Shown here: piece by piece, positions 24,015-32,607 of the stretch
How the letters are laid out: each line of letters starts with the position of its first letter
How positions within the stretch are numbered: position 1 is the stretch's first letter
Assembly: GCA_019314375.1 (NCBI GenBank)
Contig: JAFCZJ010000076.1
Span: 1-42,936 of the forward strand
DNA length: 42,936 nucleotides
Direction of reading: 5' to 3'
DNA from: Deltaproteobacteria bacterium
GTDB lineage: Bacteria > Myxococcota > B64-G9
Made by a program: the position numbers and the translations under genes
The notes under the pieces: model-generated
What the model was told of the DNA's origin: nothing
Databases searched by the model: none
What the model saw: the letters and a program-made list of their open reading frames with translations, nothing else

Positions 24015-27000
24015 TTCGAGCCAGTCTGGAGCACCGCCTCCTGGTGATTGTGGCGGCTGGCGTCCTCTTGGTTATGGGGGCTGTGGAATTGGCCCGGCGA
24101 CCTGTGGATATTTTTCCTGATTTGAATCAGCCCGTGGTCACGGTGTTGGCCGAGGCGCCCGGCTTGGCACCGGACGAGGTGGAAACCCTCGTGACCTTGC
24201 CATTGGAGTCCGCTCTGGCCGGGGCGGCAGGGGTGGAGCGCATTCGTTCCACCTCTGGAGAGGGTTTGGCCATCGTGCGGGCAGATTTTGGCTGGGGCAC
24301 GGATTTGATGCGCGATCGTCAGTTGGTCCAGGAACGCCTGCAGTTGGCCCGGGAGGACTTGCCGGTCGGGGTGGTGCCGGAGATGGCGCCCATATCCTCC
24401 ATCACGGGGGAGGTGCTGGACCTGTCTTTGGTCAGCCCCGACGGAAGCCGGGACCCCATGGAGTTGCGTAGCCTGGCCGAGTGGGTGGTGCGCAGGCGTT
24501 TGATGAGCGTATCGGGGGTGAGCCAGGTGGTCATCATCGGGGGCGAGGCCAAGCAGTACCAGGTCTTGGCCGATCCCGATCTCTTGTTGCACCACGGCGT
24601 GGGCTTGATGGAATTGGCCGATGCCTTGGCCGAGTCCAGCCGCAATACTTCAGGTGGTTATCTCTTGAGCGGCTCTGGTGAGCGACAGGTGCGCAATCTG
24701 GGCCGAGTGCGGAATGTGAAAGACCTGAAGCGTGTGGTGGTGGCCGGACAGCGAGAGCGCCCTGTGCGAGTGGGGGATGTGGCCCAGGTACAAACAGGGC
24801 CTGCTTTCGCAAGGGGTGGGGCTTCGGTGGGTGGCAAGCCGGCGGTTATGTTGATGGTGTTCAAGCAACCGGAGGCCGACACGCTGGCCTTGACCGAGGC
24901 ATTGGACAAGGAGCTCGACGCCATCGCTCGGGGGCTTCCGGCGGGCGTGGTCTTGGACAAGGATCTTTTTCGTCAGGCTCGTTTTTTGCGGCGGGGCGTC
25001 GACAACGTGATCGAAGCGCTCAGGGATGGCGCTGTTTTGGTCGTGATCATCTTGATGCTATTTTTATTTAGCCTTCGAGCGAGTCTGGTGACCTTGGTGG
25101 CTTTGCCCCTGAGCTTCGCGACAGCTGGCGTGCTTTTTTCTTTGTTTGACCTGTCTTTGAATACGATGACCCTAGGTGGGCTGGCCATCGCCGTGGGAGA
25201 GCTGGTCGACGATGCCATCGTGGGGGTGGAAAACGTGGTGCGCCGTTTGGGCCTCGCCAAGGATCGTAGTTCGCCGGATTGGTATGCCTGCCTGGTGGCA
25301 GACGCATCAAGTGAGGTGCGCGGACCCATTTTTTCAGGGACCTTGGTGGTGGTTTTGGTTTTTCTTCCCTTGTTCGCGTTGTCCGGCATTGAGGGGCGTT
25401 TGTTTTCGCCCTTGGGCTTGGCCTACGTGGTCAGCTTGCTGGCCAGCATGATCGTTTCTTTGACCGTAACCCCTGTTTTGGCCCTGTGGTTTCTGAAACC
25501 CAGGGCTGCGGAGATGTTTTCGGCACCGACTTTGGCCCCTCGTCGGAGCCCCGTGCTCGCTGGACTGCAGGCAGCGGCCGGCTGGCTCATTGTCAAAGCG
25601 GTGCGCTGGCGTTGGGCCGTCATGGGTGTCAGTTTGGTCTTGCTGGGCCTTGGCGCCCTGGGGGCGAGTCGGCTGGGTAGTCAATTCCTGCCTGATTTTG
25701 ATGAGGGTACCATTTTGGTGCTGCAGATCCTGCCGCCGGGTACCTCTTTGGCCGAGAGCGAGCGAGTCGCGGGCTTGGCGGAAAAACGTTTGCTCGATAT
25801 GCCCGGCCTGCGCCGGGTGGCCAGGTATACGGGTCGAGGCGAACACGACGAGCACGCGCCCCCTGTGGGCATCAGTCACCTCTTGGTGGAATTGGAACAA
25901 GACGGGGATACCTCTCGGGAAGAGACATTGTCCGAGGTTCGGCGTCGCTTGGCGGACCTCAAGGGCGTGGAGATGAGTGTGGGCCAGCCCCTGGCTCATC
26001 GTATCGATCATCTCCTGAGTGGCGTGCAAGCACAGATCGCCATCAAGATCGTGGGACCGGATCTGGATGTCTTGCGCCGAGCAGCACAGGATGTGGCGGA
26101 TAAGGCAAAGACGGTGAAAGGAGTGACAGATTTGGTGGTGGAGCCCTTGGTCCTGGTGCCACAAGTGCATGTCGACATGCGGCGGGAGCGCCTGAGCGAG
26201 CTGGGCCTTTCTCCTGGCCTGCTGGCCAAGGAGTTGGAGGTGGCCATCGGAGGAAAGGTGGTCGGCCATATCCTGGAGGGCGAGCGTTCGTTTGATCTTT
26301 TTGTGCGTTTGGCCAAAGCGCCACGGGCCTCGTTGGCAGAGCTTCACAACTTGCCCATTCGTTTGCCGAATGGCGGCTGGGCCCGATTGGGTGAGGTGGC
26401 CGAGCTTCGGGAGAGCGCTGGGCCAAACAGCATACGACGGGACCAAGGGATGCGACGTTTGGCGGTCTCTTGCAACGCAAGCGGCCGTTCGGTGGGGGAG
26501 GTGGTGGCGGACTTGCGCCGGATCTTGGCTCCCCTTGAGGCAGGCCTGCCCGAGGGCCACAGCTTGAGCTTTGAGGGGCAGTTTGCCTCCCAGCAGCGAG
26601 CCACCCGCCTCATTCTGCTGCTGAGTCTTCTGAGCTTGGCGGCCATGATGCTGGTTCTCTATGGGCAATTCCGCTCCTTTTCTTTGGCCCTGCAGGTTTT
26701 GGTCTGCGTTCCCGTGGCTTTTTTGGGCGGCGTGGCGGCCTTGCTCATCAGTGGGCAGCCCTTCAGCGTGGCCGCCATGGTGGGTTTTGTGTCACTGGCG
26801 GGTATCGCCACCCGAAACGGCATATTGCTCTTGGCCCACCTGCTTGAATTAATGCGGCGTGGTCAGATAGCAGCCAGCCTTGAATTGTTGGTGCAGGCAG
26901 GTCGGGAGCGAACGGCACCCGTTGTGATGACCGCTTTGACCACAGGCGTGGGTCTTTTGCCCCTGCTTTTGAGTCAGGGCGAGACCGGCCGGGAAATCCT

Positions 27001-27136
27001 GGTCCCCGTGGCCACGGTGGTGGTCGGAGGCCTTTTGACCAGTACCCTGTTTGAGTTCTTGCTCAGGCCCGCTCTTTTCTGGGCTTTCGGCCGCAAGGTC
27101 GCGGAAAAGGTTGTTTTTGTCCGCAAGGAATGCTGA
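23999..27136 (+). CDS. Heavy-metal efflux RND transporter, CusA/CzcA family
   Basis: A 1045-residue inner-membrane pump with GAGGTGG before the ATG. The start L-I-R-A-S-L-E-H-R-L-L-V is typical of the HME branch of RND proteins. The usual pattern is visible: helix 1, a periplasmic loop of about 300 residues (V-D-I-F-P-D-L-N-Q-P, then porter domains), helices 2-6, helix 7, a second large loop, helices 8-12. Helix 4 reads G-G-L-A-I-A-V-G-E-L-V-D-D-A-I-V-G-V-E-N, with the proton-relay Asp and Glu in the CusA-like spacing. It should expel a mono- or divalent metal cation with the adaptor and outer-membrane factor encoded just upstream. Confidence 0.94.
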   Translation: MLDKLIRASLEHRLLVIVAAGVLLVMGAVELARRPVDIFPDLNQPVVTVLAEAPGLAPDEVETLVTLPLESALAGAAGVERIRSTSGEGLAIVRADFGWGTDLMRDRQLVQERLQLAREDLPVGVVPEMAPISSITGEVLDLSLVSPDGSRDPMELRSLAEWVVRRRLMSVSGVSQVVIIGGEAKQYQVLADPDLLLHHGVGLMELADALAESSRNTSGGYLLSGSGERQVRNLGRVRNVKDLKRVVVAGQRERPVRVGDVAQVQTGPAFARGGASVGGKPAVMLMVFKQPEADTLALTEALDKELDAIARGLPAGVVLDKDLFRQARFLRRGVDNVIEALRDGAVLVVIILMLFLFSLRASLVTLVALPLSFATAGVLFSLFDLSLNTMTLGGLAIAVGELVDDAIVGVENVVRRLGLAKDRSSPDWYACLVADASSEVRGPIFSGTLVVVLVFLPLFALSGIEGRLFSPLGLAYVVSLLASMIVSLTVTPVLALWFLKPRAAEMFSAPTLAPRRSPVLAGLQAAAGWLIVKAVRWRWAVMGVSLVLLGLGALGASRLGSQFLPDFDEGTILVLQILPPGTSLAESERVAGLAEKRLLDMPGLRRVARYTGRGEHDEHAPPVGISHLLVELEQDGDTSREETLSEVRRRLADLKGVEMSVGQPLAHRIDHLLSGVQAQIAIKIVGPDLDVLRRAAQDVADKAKTVKGVTDLVVEPLVLVPQVHVDMRRERLSELGLSPGLLAKELEVAIGGKVVGHILEGERSFDLFVRLAKAPRASLAELHNLPIRLPNGGWARLGEVAELRESAGPNSIRRDQGMRRLAVSCNASGRSVGEVVADLRRILAPLEAGLPEGHSLSFEGQFASQQRATRLILLLSLLSLAAMMLVLYGQFRSFSLALQVLVCVPVAFLGGVAALLISGQPFSVAAMVGFVSLAGIATRNGILLLAHLLELMRRGQIAASLELLVQAGRERTAPVVMTALTTGVGLLPLLLSQGETGREILVPVATVVVGGLLTSTLFEFLLRPALFWAFGRKVAEKVVFVRKEC

Positions 27137-27140
27137 GCTG

Positions 27141-27188
27141 CCTATGGGGACGGAGTAGCTTAAATCCTATGGGGACGGAGTAGCTTAA
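27141..27188 (+). repeat. Two direct copies of CCTATGGGGACGGAGTAGC
   Basis: A 23-base unit, CCTATGGGGACGGAGTAG plus CTTAA, occurs at 27141-27163 and again at 27166-27188, two bases apart. It fills the gap between the pump and enoyl-CoA hydratase genes. It contains the dispersed GGGGACGGAGTAG core. Confidence 0.8.
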
Positions 27189-27202
27189 GTGGAGGAGAGA
27201 TC

Positions 27203-27994
27203 ATGACAAATAAGATTTTGACCCGTGAGCGTGACAAGACTTTGGAGATCGTGCTCAATCGGCCCGAAAAGCGCAATGCCATTGATTTGGACATGCTCCA
27301 TGGCTTGCATGACGCCGTGCAGCAAGCATTGCGAACAGAGGGTTTGCGGTCTGTCGTGTTGCGGGGTGAGGGATCTTGTTTCTCGGCGGGCATCGATGTG
27401 ACCGCTTTGATGAGCTTGAGTCAGGTCTACGGTGAGGGCTGGCTGCAGCGAATGCGCAGTATCACACGGGACATTCAGGCTGTTTCCAATGCCTTCGAGC
27501 AACTTGAGGTGCCGGTGATCGCCTTGCTGCACGGCCATTGCTTAGGGCTGGGTCTGGAATTGGCCTTGGCTTGTGACATGCGATTTGCATGCGTCGGCAC
27601 GAGTCTGGCATTGCCGGAGACTCGCCTGGGCCTGATCCCGGACGTGGGTGGATCGACTCGGCTGGCACGTTTGGTCGGGCCGGCTCGGGCCAAGGATTTG
27701 ATCTTCACCGGCAGGCGTATCCCGGCGGAAACGGCGGAGCGATGGGGTCTGGTGGACAGGCTGGTGCCTGTCGATGGGCTTGACCCCGAGCTGGATGCCT
27801 GGCTGGAAGAGTTGGCCTACGCCGCCCCCTTGGCGGTGGGCATGGCCAAGCGGGTCATCGATGGGGCTTTTGACCTGCACCGCGGGCTTGAGTTGGAGGG
27901 CTGGGCGCAGAGCCAGTTGGTGGGTTGCGAAGACATGGCCGAGGCCATGCAGGCCTTCATGAGCAAGCGCCGTCCAGAGTTCAAGGGCCGCTGA
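27203..27994 (+). CDS. Enoyl-CoA hydratase/isomerase (crotonase) family protein
   Basis: A 263-residue crotonase-fold enzyme with GGAGGAG before the ATG. Signatures: N-R-P-E-K-R-N-A-I at the start, C-F-S-A-G-I-D-V (oxyanion hole), G-H-C-L-G-L-G-L-E-L-A-L-A-C-D, and P-E-T-R-L-G-L-I-P-D-V-G-G. The two Glu residues used by true hydratases (in L-E-L-A and P-E-T) are both present, which supports hydration of an enoyl-CoA. It probably serves beta-oxidation or related acyl-CoA metabolism. It follows the metal operon only by position, separated by repeats. Confidence 0.9.
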   Translation: MTNKILTRERDKTLEIVLNRPEKRNAIDLDMLHGLHDAVQQALRTEGLRSVVLRGEGSCFSAGIDVTALMSLSQVYGEGWLQRMRSITRDIQAVSNAFEQLEVPVIALLHGHCLGLGLELALACDMRFACVGTSLALPETRLGLIPDVGGSTRLARLVGPARAKDLIFTGRRIPAETAERWGLVDRLVPVDGLDPELDAWLEELAYAAPLAVGMAKRVIDGAFDLHRGLELEGWAQSQLVGCEDMAEAMQAFMSKRRPEFKGR

Positions 27995-28007
27995 GCGCTT
28001 TTTTTTA

Positions 28008-28035
28008 TTGCCCCTTTGCCTGTCTTTCCTATAAA
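28008..28035 (+). promoter_or_regulatory. Candidate sigma-70-type promoter of the zinc-finger gene
   Basis: TTGCCC (28008-28013), 16 bases, TATAAA (28030-28035), with the ATG 48 bases beyond. Match is 4/6 and 5/6 to the E. coli consensus, which may not hold exactly in this phylum. Confidence 0.4.
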
Positions 28036-28083
28036 AACAGACATCGCGATTCTAGTAAGGCCAACCTGTGATTGGAGGGCGAC

Positions 28084-29064
28084 ATGGCCATCCGTGAAGG
28101 CAAGTGGGACTGTTCGTATTGTGGTGCCGTGGGCATTCCGGGGCCGGAAACCAAGTGCACCGGCTGCGGTTCCCTGCGGGACAAGGACGTTAAATTCTAT
28201 CTGCCGGACAATGCGCCCGAGATCACCGATGAGGCGGAGTTGGCCAAGGCCAAACAGGGCCCGGATTGGCATTGTGGTTTTTGTGGCGTAGACAACGTGG
28301 CCACCGCCACCAAGTGCAAACAATGTGGCGCGGGCGCAGCCGACGCGGCAACTCACCGCAAGGTCCAAGAGATCCCCGACGCGCCGGACAGTCCGGCCCC
28401 GGCCCCCGTGCGTTCCACTCCCGCCAAGCCTGGCAGCAAGAAGGGCCTGTTCATCTTTTTGGGCATCCTGCTTGCTATCGCCCTGGGGCTTTATTTCTTC
28501 GTTTTTCGCACCCAATCCCAGACCATGGAAGTGACGGGCCACGCCTGGGAGCAAAGCATCCAGGTGGAGAAGTTCAAGCTCGTGGTGGAAGAGAAATGGG
28601 CAGACAAAATGCCCGCGGGTGTACGTGAGCTTTCCCGAAAGCAGGAGCTCTTCAAGACCGAGAAGGTCAAGACCGGCACCAAGCGCGTCAAGACCGGCAC
28701 CAAGGATCTTGGCAACGGACGATTTGAGGACGTGTATAAGGACAAACCGGTCTATGAGGATCGCAAGATCATGAAAGCCAAGGTACGCTACGAAATCGAG
28801 CGCTGGGTTCCCGAGCGCAAGGCCCAGGCCAAAGGCGAGGGCACTGATCCCAAGTGGCCAAAGATCGATTTGCGCCAGGGTGAGCGAGAGGGCGCGAAGA
28901 ATTCTACATACAGTCTATTGCTCAAGGGCCCCAAGGGGGACAGTCTGACCTGGACCACCAGCAAGCAAAATCGCTGGAAAGCATTCGTCAAAGGCCAGGC
29001 GGTCAACGCCGAGGTGCGTGCCTCGGGCGGTGTGGCCGATGTCAAAGCCCTCGAGAAAAAGTAG
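28084..29064 (+). CDS. Membrane protein with two RanBP2-type zinc fingers
   Basis: A 326-residue product from the ATG at 28084 (GGAGGG 4 bases upstream). Two short zinc-ribbon fingers at about 8-30 and 61-81: W-D-C-x2-C-x10-C-x2-C and W-H-C-x2-C-x3-N-x6-C-x2-C; the second fits the RanBP2 pattern exactly. A Pro/Ala linker leads to a single membrane helix (about 120-140), then a Lys-rich extracytoplasmic region with the small repeat V-K-T-G-T-K and a probable beta-domain. The fingers would be cytoplasmic. Similar architectures occur in bacteria as uncharacterised zinc-ribbon membrane proteins. Function unknown. Confidence 0.82.
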   Translation: MAIREGKWDCSYCGAVGIPGPETKCTGCGSLRDKDVKFYLPDNAPEITDEAELAKAKQGPDWHCGFCGVDNVATATKCKQCGAGAADAATHRKVQEIPDAPDSPAPAPVRSTPAKPGSKKGLFIFLGILLAIALGLYFFVFRTQSQTMEVTGHAWEQSIQVEKFKLVVEEKWADKMPAGVRELSRKQELFKTEKVKTGTKRVKTGTKDLGNGRFEDVYKDKPVYEDRKIMKAKVRYEIERWVPERKAQAKGEGTDPKWPKIDLRQGEREGAKNSTYSLLLKGPKGDSLTWTTSKQNRWKAFVKGQAVNAEVRASGGVADVKALEKK

Positions 29065-29122
29065 CGCCTGAAAACCTGAAAGCTTGATCCCATCAATTGC
29101 AGCCCCCAAAGGGAGCCCCCTC

Positions 29123-30179
29123 ATGCAGGGTGAACTGACCATCGGCATCGAAGAAGAATTTCAGATCATCGATCCGGAAACCAGAGAGCTGGACTCCTTC
29201 ATCACCGAGATGGTGGATGCCTCGCAGCGGCTAAGTGACGTAGAGCTCAAGCCGGAACTGCCAGGCCCGCGAGGAGGTGGTACGCAATCGCTTCGAGGCT
29301 TCCAAGGTAGCCCGCGCGGTGGGCAAGCGGATCGGGGCGGCCAGTACCCACCCCTTCTCCTTGTGGAAGGATCAAAGCATATCCACCGGCGATCGCTATC
29401 AGAATCTGCTCGACGAATATCAGGACGTGGTGCGAGCCAACCTGATCTTCGGCATGCACGTGCACGTGGGCATCACGGACCATGAAGATGCCATCGCCGT
29501 ATACAACGCGGCGCGCTACTTTCTGCCCCACCTTCTGGCTTTGTCCACGTCCTCACCTTTTTTCGAAGGCCGCAACACGGGCTTGAAGTCCTTCCGTTCC
29601 CTCATTTGGAAGCGACTACCACGCACCGATATTCCGGATCGCTTCCGCTCGTACCAAGAGTTTGAATCCTTCGTGAATCTGCTGGTCAAGACCAATTGCA
29701 TCGATGACGGCCGGCGCATTTGGTGGGATGTCAGGCCCCACCCGCTGTTTTCAACCATCGAGTTTCGGGTTTGCGATCTGCCCACCCGGGTGGACGAGAC
29801 CATCGCCATCGCCGCTTTGATTCAGGCTTTGGTCGCGTTCTTGATTCGCCTGCATCGGCGCAATCAGGATTGGCGCGAGTACATTCCCGCGCTCATTCAG
29901 GAGAACAAGTGGCGGGCTCTTCGATACGGTGTGGACGCCACCCTGATCGATTTCGGCAAGCAGGAGGAGATCTCCTTCCGCGAGCTGGGCCGGGAGTTGG
30001 TGGAGATGGTTCGTCCCATGGCCGAAGAACTCGACTCCGTGCATGAACTGGAAGGCATCGTGCGCATCCTGGATGAAGGCACGGGCGCCGATCGGCAGCT
30101 TCGGGTATACGAAGAGACCGGCGATATGAAGGCCGTGGTCGACAGCGTTCTCGAAGAGTCGGTGATGGGGGTGGAGTAG
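29123..30179 (+). pseudogene. Broken carboxylate-amine ligase (YbdK-type glutamate-cysteine ligase 2)
   Basis: The start ATG at 29123 (AAGGGAG upstream) opens with L-T-I-G-I-E-E-E-F-Q-I-I-D-P-E, the family N-terminus, and runs to K-P-E-L. There the frame is lost. The rest continues one frame over from near 29265 (Q-A-R-E-E-V-V-R-N-R-F, then A-S-T-H-P-F-S) to the stop at 30179. Compared with my recollection of the family, the segment H-Q-S-V-V-E-V-G-T and its neighbours (about 15 residues) is missing, so about 44 bases appear deleted. The lost part lies at the substrate site, so the product should be inactive. An assembly deletion would look the same. Confidence 0.75.
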
Positions 30180-30185
30180 CCCCTG

Positions 30186-30653
30186 CTACTGCATTTCCCG
30201 GTCCCACTCGTCCCGACTGAGCACGCGGACCACGTTGCCCTCCTTGACCGCCACCAGATTCTTTGCCTGCAGGACGGCGCGCAGGGCCTGTGTCCAGGGA
30301 ACCGCTTTCACCAGGCCGCTGATCTCGCCCTTGACCTCGTCGGCTACAACGAAATTCAACCGCGAGATCCGGGCGAACTTCCGCAACACATCCCGGACGG
30401 GCGTCTTGTGCTCTTCGATGGATATCGGGGCCGCCTTTTCGGGCCAGTCGCCCACCAGGCATTCATTGACCTCGTTGTTCAAGGCGATTAAGTCTTTTGT
30501 CTCTTTCGTCCGCATGGGGATGTCTTGCGTTTGTTGCTTCCCGACCGGGCGAGATAGCTTGAACGAATGGGTGTCTTCTTTCATTCGCGATTTGCATCCG
30601 GTCAGACCCGCCGCCAAGACCGCGACAACGAAACACATGGAACTCTTTTTCAT
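30186..30653 (-). CDS. Small lipoprotein with STN/secretin-like N-domain
   Basis: A 155-residue product counted from an ATG at 30653 with K-K after Met and a lipobox L-T-G-C; starts at 30671 or 30689 are possible and none has a good ribosome site. Residues 75-145 look like the short N-domain found in secretins and TonB-dependent receptors: P-V-R-D-V-L-R-K-F-A, L-N-F-V-V-A-D-E-V-K-G, V-P-W-T-Q-A-L-R-A-V-L-Q-A-K-N-L and E-G-N-V-V-R-V. In PilQ-type secretins this unit packs in the periplasm before the pore. Here no pore domain follows. It could be a pilotin-like or signalling partner. It converges on the broken ligase gene with 6 bases between. Confidence 0.7.
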   Translation of the reverse strand: MKKSSMCFVVAVLAAGLTGCKSRMKEDTHSFKLSRPVGKQQTQDIPMRTKETKDLIALNNEVNECLVGDWPEKAAPISIEEHKTPVRDVLRKFARISRLNFVVADEVKGEISGLVKAVPWTQALRAVLQAKNLVAVKEGNVVRVLSRDEWDREMQ

Positions 30654-30766
30654 GCACGAATCGTCAGGCATCCTGGTCCGAATTGTCAAGCTGGGTTTCG
30701 ACTGGCATTGGGGGAAGGGCGGTTATGCTATACTCCGCTCATGGTATACACCGGAATGAGGTGGGC

Positions 30767-32410
30767 ATGATTCGATTTGTGACTTGTTGCTCCTTGATGG
30801 CTGTTTTGTTTTCGTTCGGCGCCTGCGGGACCGAGAGTGGCCCGGAGGAGACGGATACCACCTCGCTGGCTCAGGGACTTTCGGTGCAGTACGATGCCAC
30901 GGGGATTCACTCCATCGATTGGGAGGGGACCGACGTCTTAGCCGGCGTGGGCGGATACTACATCATCGGCTCTTGCACTGGCGCGGATGACGAAAACCAG
31001 AACGTGATCTCCTTGGGAAGCGACGGGCACACCTTGCACTCGCCCGGGGTTTGCCCCGGGGCACCCTTTTCCATGCAGTTCAGCGGCACCAACCCCATCC
31101 TCGTGAACATCTCGGTGGGCCCCTTGCCGGTGGACTACCGTGCCTTGAGCGTGCCCTTCGATCCCACCATGGCTTACTTCGATAGTTTTCTCATCAGCAG
31201 CAGCGGCTACCTTGTCGGATGCGCCAACACCTGGACCGCGGTCAGCGGCTCGGGGGGGCTTTTCTCGTCCATTCCCCAGCCCTGCATCATCCCAGGTCAT
31301 GGCGCCGTGGGTATCGCTCGGATTTCCGATCCGCCGCCAGGATGGTGGGGCGAGATATCAGGGAGCGTGGTCACCGTGCGGCGCACCATCTTGTCCGGCA
31401 ACATACAAGAAGCGGTGTTCGTCAATCATCCTTACACCCACAACATGGAGCTGACCTTTCATCGTGAGCCCATGACCACGCAACTGCTTCCCGCCGGGTC
31501 GACTTATACCCTGCAAGAAGAGATCTCCTTTCGGGAGCCCGGTACGCAGTCCGGGACCGAGGACAATGCCGTCGTGGTGGCGGTGGACATCCCGACAAGC
31601 GTCACCGCGAGTTCAACGATTTCGGCTACGGTGACCCTGCGCAACACGGGCGACACCACCTGGGTGGAACCCGCCGATCACGCAGGCGGTACGCGCCTGG
31701 GCAGCCTGAGTGAAAACGTCCTGACCTGGGTGCCGGGGGCGGCCGGCGGTTACAGCAACAGCCCCACGGACCAGCGCCTCTTCGTCCCGGGCCCTGTCGC
31801 CCCGAATCAAGAAGTGACGTTCTCGTTTCAAATCCAAGTCCCCGCGAGTCAGGGCAGCTACCTGTACGCTGCGCGCATGGTGCACGACGGGGTGGCCTGG
31901 TTCGGTCCCGAGGTCCGGCATTCGATCCAGGTCGAAGCAGGACCTTGCGGCGGCGATCCCGTCAACGCCTGCGGGGGTTGCTCGCAGCTCGACTCACAGC
32001 CCGGAACGCCCTGCGGGGACTGCGGCAGCCTCGTCTGCGACGGACAGGACGCACTACGCTGTGACGACCCCGGTCTCAACGAATGCGGCACATGTGGTCC
32101 GGTGCCCGTTGAGGGATGCCCAGATGCAGGAACCGACGCCGGGGAAGCCGAGGATGCGGGAACTGTCGACGCGGGGACCGAAGACGCGGGGACCGAAGAC
32201 GCGGGGACCGAAGACGCGGGGACCGAAGACGCGGGGACTGATGACGCTGGGATCGAAGACGCGGGGAGCGACGCAGGGGGATCCGACGACGAGTTGGAGC
32301 CTGGGGCAGTGGGGGGCTGCGCTTGTGCTTCCGGGCAGGGTCAGGCGAAGAGCGAGTACCTTGCTTTGTTGTTGCTCCTGGGGGTCCTGTGGCACCAGCG
32401 ACTTGACTGA
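30767..32410 (+). CDS. Surface lipoprotein with FW/NBR1-like Ig domain and MYXO-CTERM-like tail
   Basis: A 547-residue product from the ATG at 30767, chosen for its lipobox F-G-A-C and GAGGTGG upstream. Residues 20-265 are a beta-rich domain of unknown family. Residues 280-395 resemble the FW (four-tryptophan, NBR1-like) Ig-type domain: A-T-V-T-L-R-N-T-G-D-T-T-W near the start, then P-G-P-V-A-P-N-Q-E-V-T-F and Y-A-A-R-M-V-H-D-G. A Cys-rich region and a D-A-G-T-E repeat follow. The tail has G-G-C-A-C-A, a hydrophobic L-A-L-L-L-L-L-G-V-L stretch and H-Q-R, like a degenerate MYXO-CTERM signal for surface sorting. Carrying both a lipobox and a sorting tail is unusual. Confidence 0.78.
   Translation: MIRFVTCCSLMAVLFSFGACGTESGPEETDTTSLAQGLSVQYDATGIHSIDWEGTDVLAGVGGYYIIGSCTGADDENQNVISLGSDGHTLHSPGVCPGAPFSMQFSGTNPILVNISVGPLPVDYRALSVPFDPTMAYFDSFLISSSGYLVGCANTWTAVSGSGGLFSSIPQPCIIPGHGAVGIARISDPPPGWWGEISGSVVTVRRTILSGNIQEAVFVNHPYTHNMELTFHREPMTTQLLPAGSTYTLQEEISFREPGTQSGTEDNAVVVAVDIPTSVTASSTISATVTLRNTGDTTWVEPADHAGGTRLGSLSENVLTWVPGAAGGYSNSPTDQRLFVPGPVAPNQEVTFSFQIQVPASQGSYLYAARMVHDGVAWFGPEVRHSIQVEAGPCGGDPVNACGGCSQLDSQPGTPCGDCGSLVCDGQDALRCDDPGLNECGTCGPVPVEGCPDAGTDAGEAEDAGTVDAGTEDAGTEDAGTEDAGTEDAGTDDAGIEDAGSDAGGSDDELEPGAVGGCACASGQGQAKSEYLALLLLLGVLWHQRLD
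32168..32242 (+). repeat. 15-base in-frame tandem repeat (D-A-G-T-E)
   Basis: Five units of GACGCGGGGACCGAA, the last with two changes, encode D-A-G-T-E linkers before the C-terminal tail. Such linkers are common in secreted proteins of this phylum and probably arose by slippage. Confidence 0.8.
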
Positions 32411-32607
32411 ATGCATACCTTCGCTTTGCTGTTTTTCGAAATTGGACCTGATATTGCCTTGTGTTTTTAGTGTTTTCTCGGCCAGATTGGCTGGAGTTTT
32501 TACTGGGAGTCCGAGGTGAGAGCTGGAACCAAGGGGCAGATGCAGAGCATGGCCACATCCAGGTGCTCCCGATCTATGCGGTATCCAGGCTTCTCGACAG
32601 CAGGTGG

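Noticed and set aside
25334..26668. Minus-strand open frame of 444 codons inside the RND pump gene
   Set aside because: Antisense to a well-conserved pump gene; low-complexity His/Gln composition typical of a shadow frame.
27995..28007. Intrinsic terminator after the enoyl-CoA hydratase gene
   Set aside because: There is a run of T, but the preceding CGCTGAGCG can form only a three-base stem.
32168..32242. D-A-G-T-E tandem repeat as another member of the GGGGAC repeat family
   Set aside because: It shares only GGGGAC and lacks GAGTA/GAGCA; D-A-G-T linkers are common in this phylum, so coincidence is more likely.
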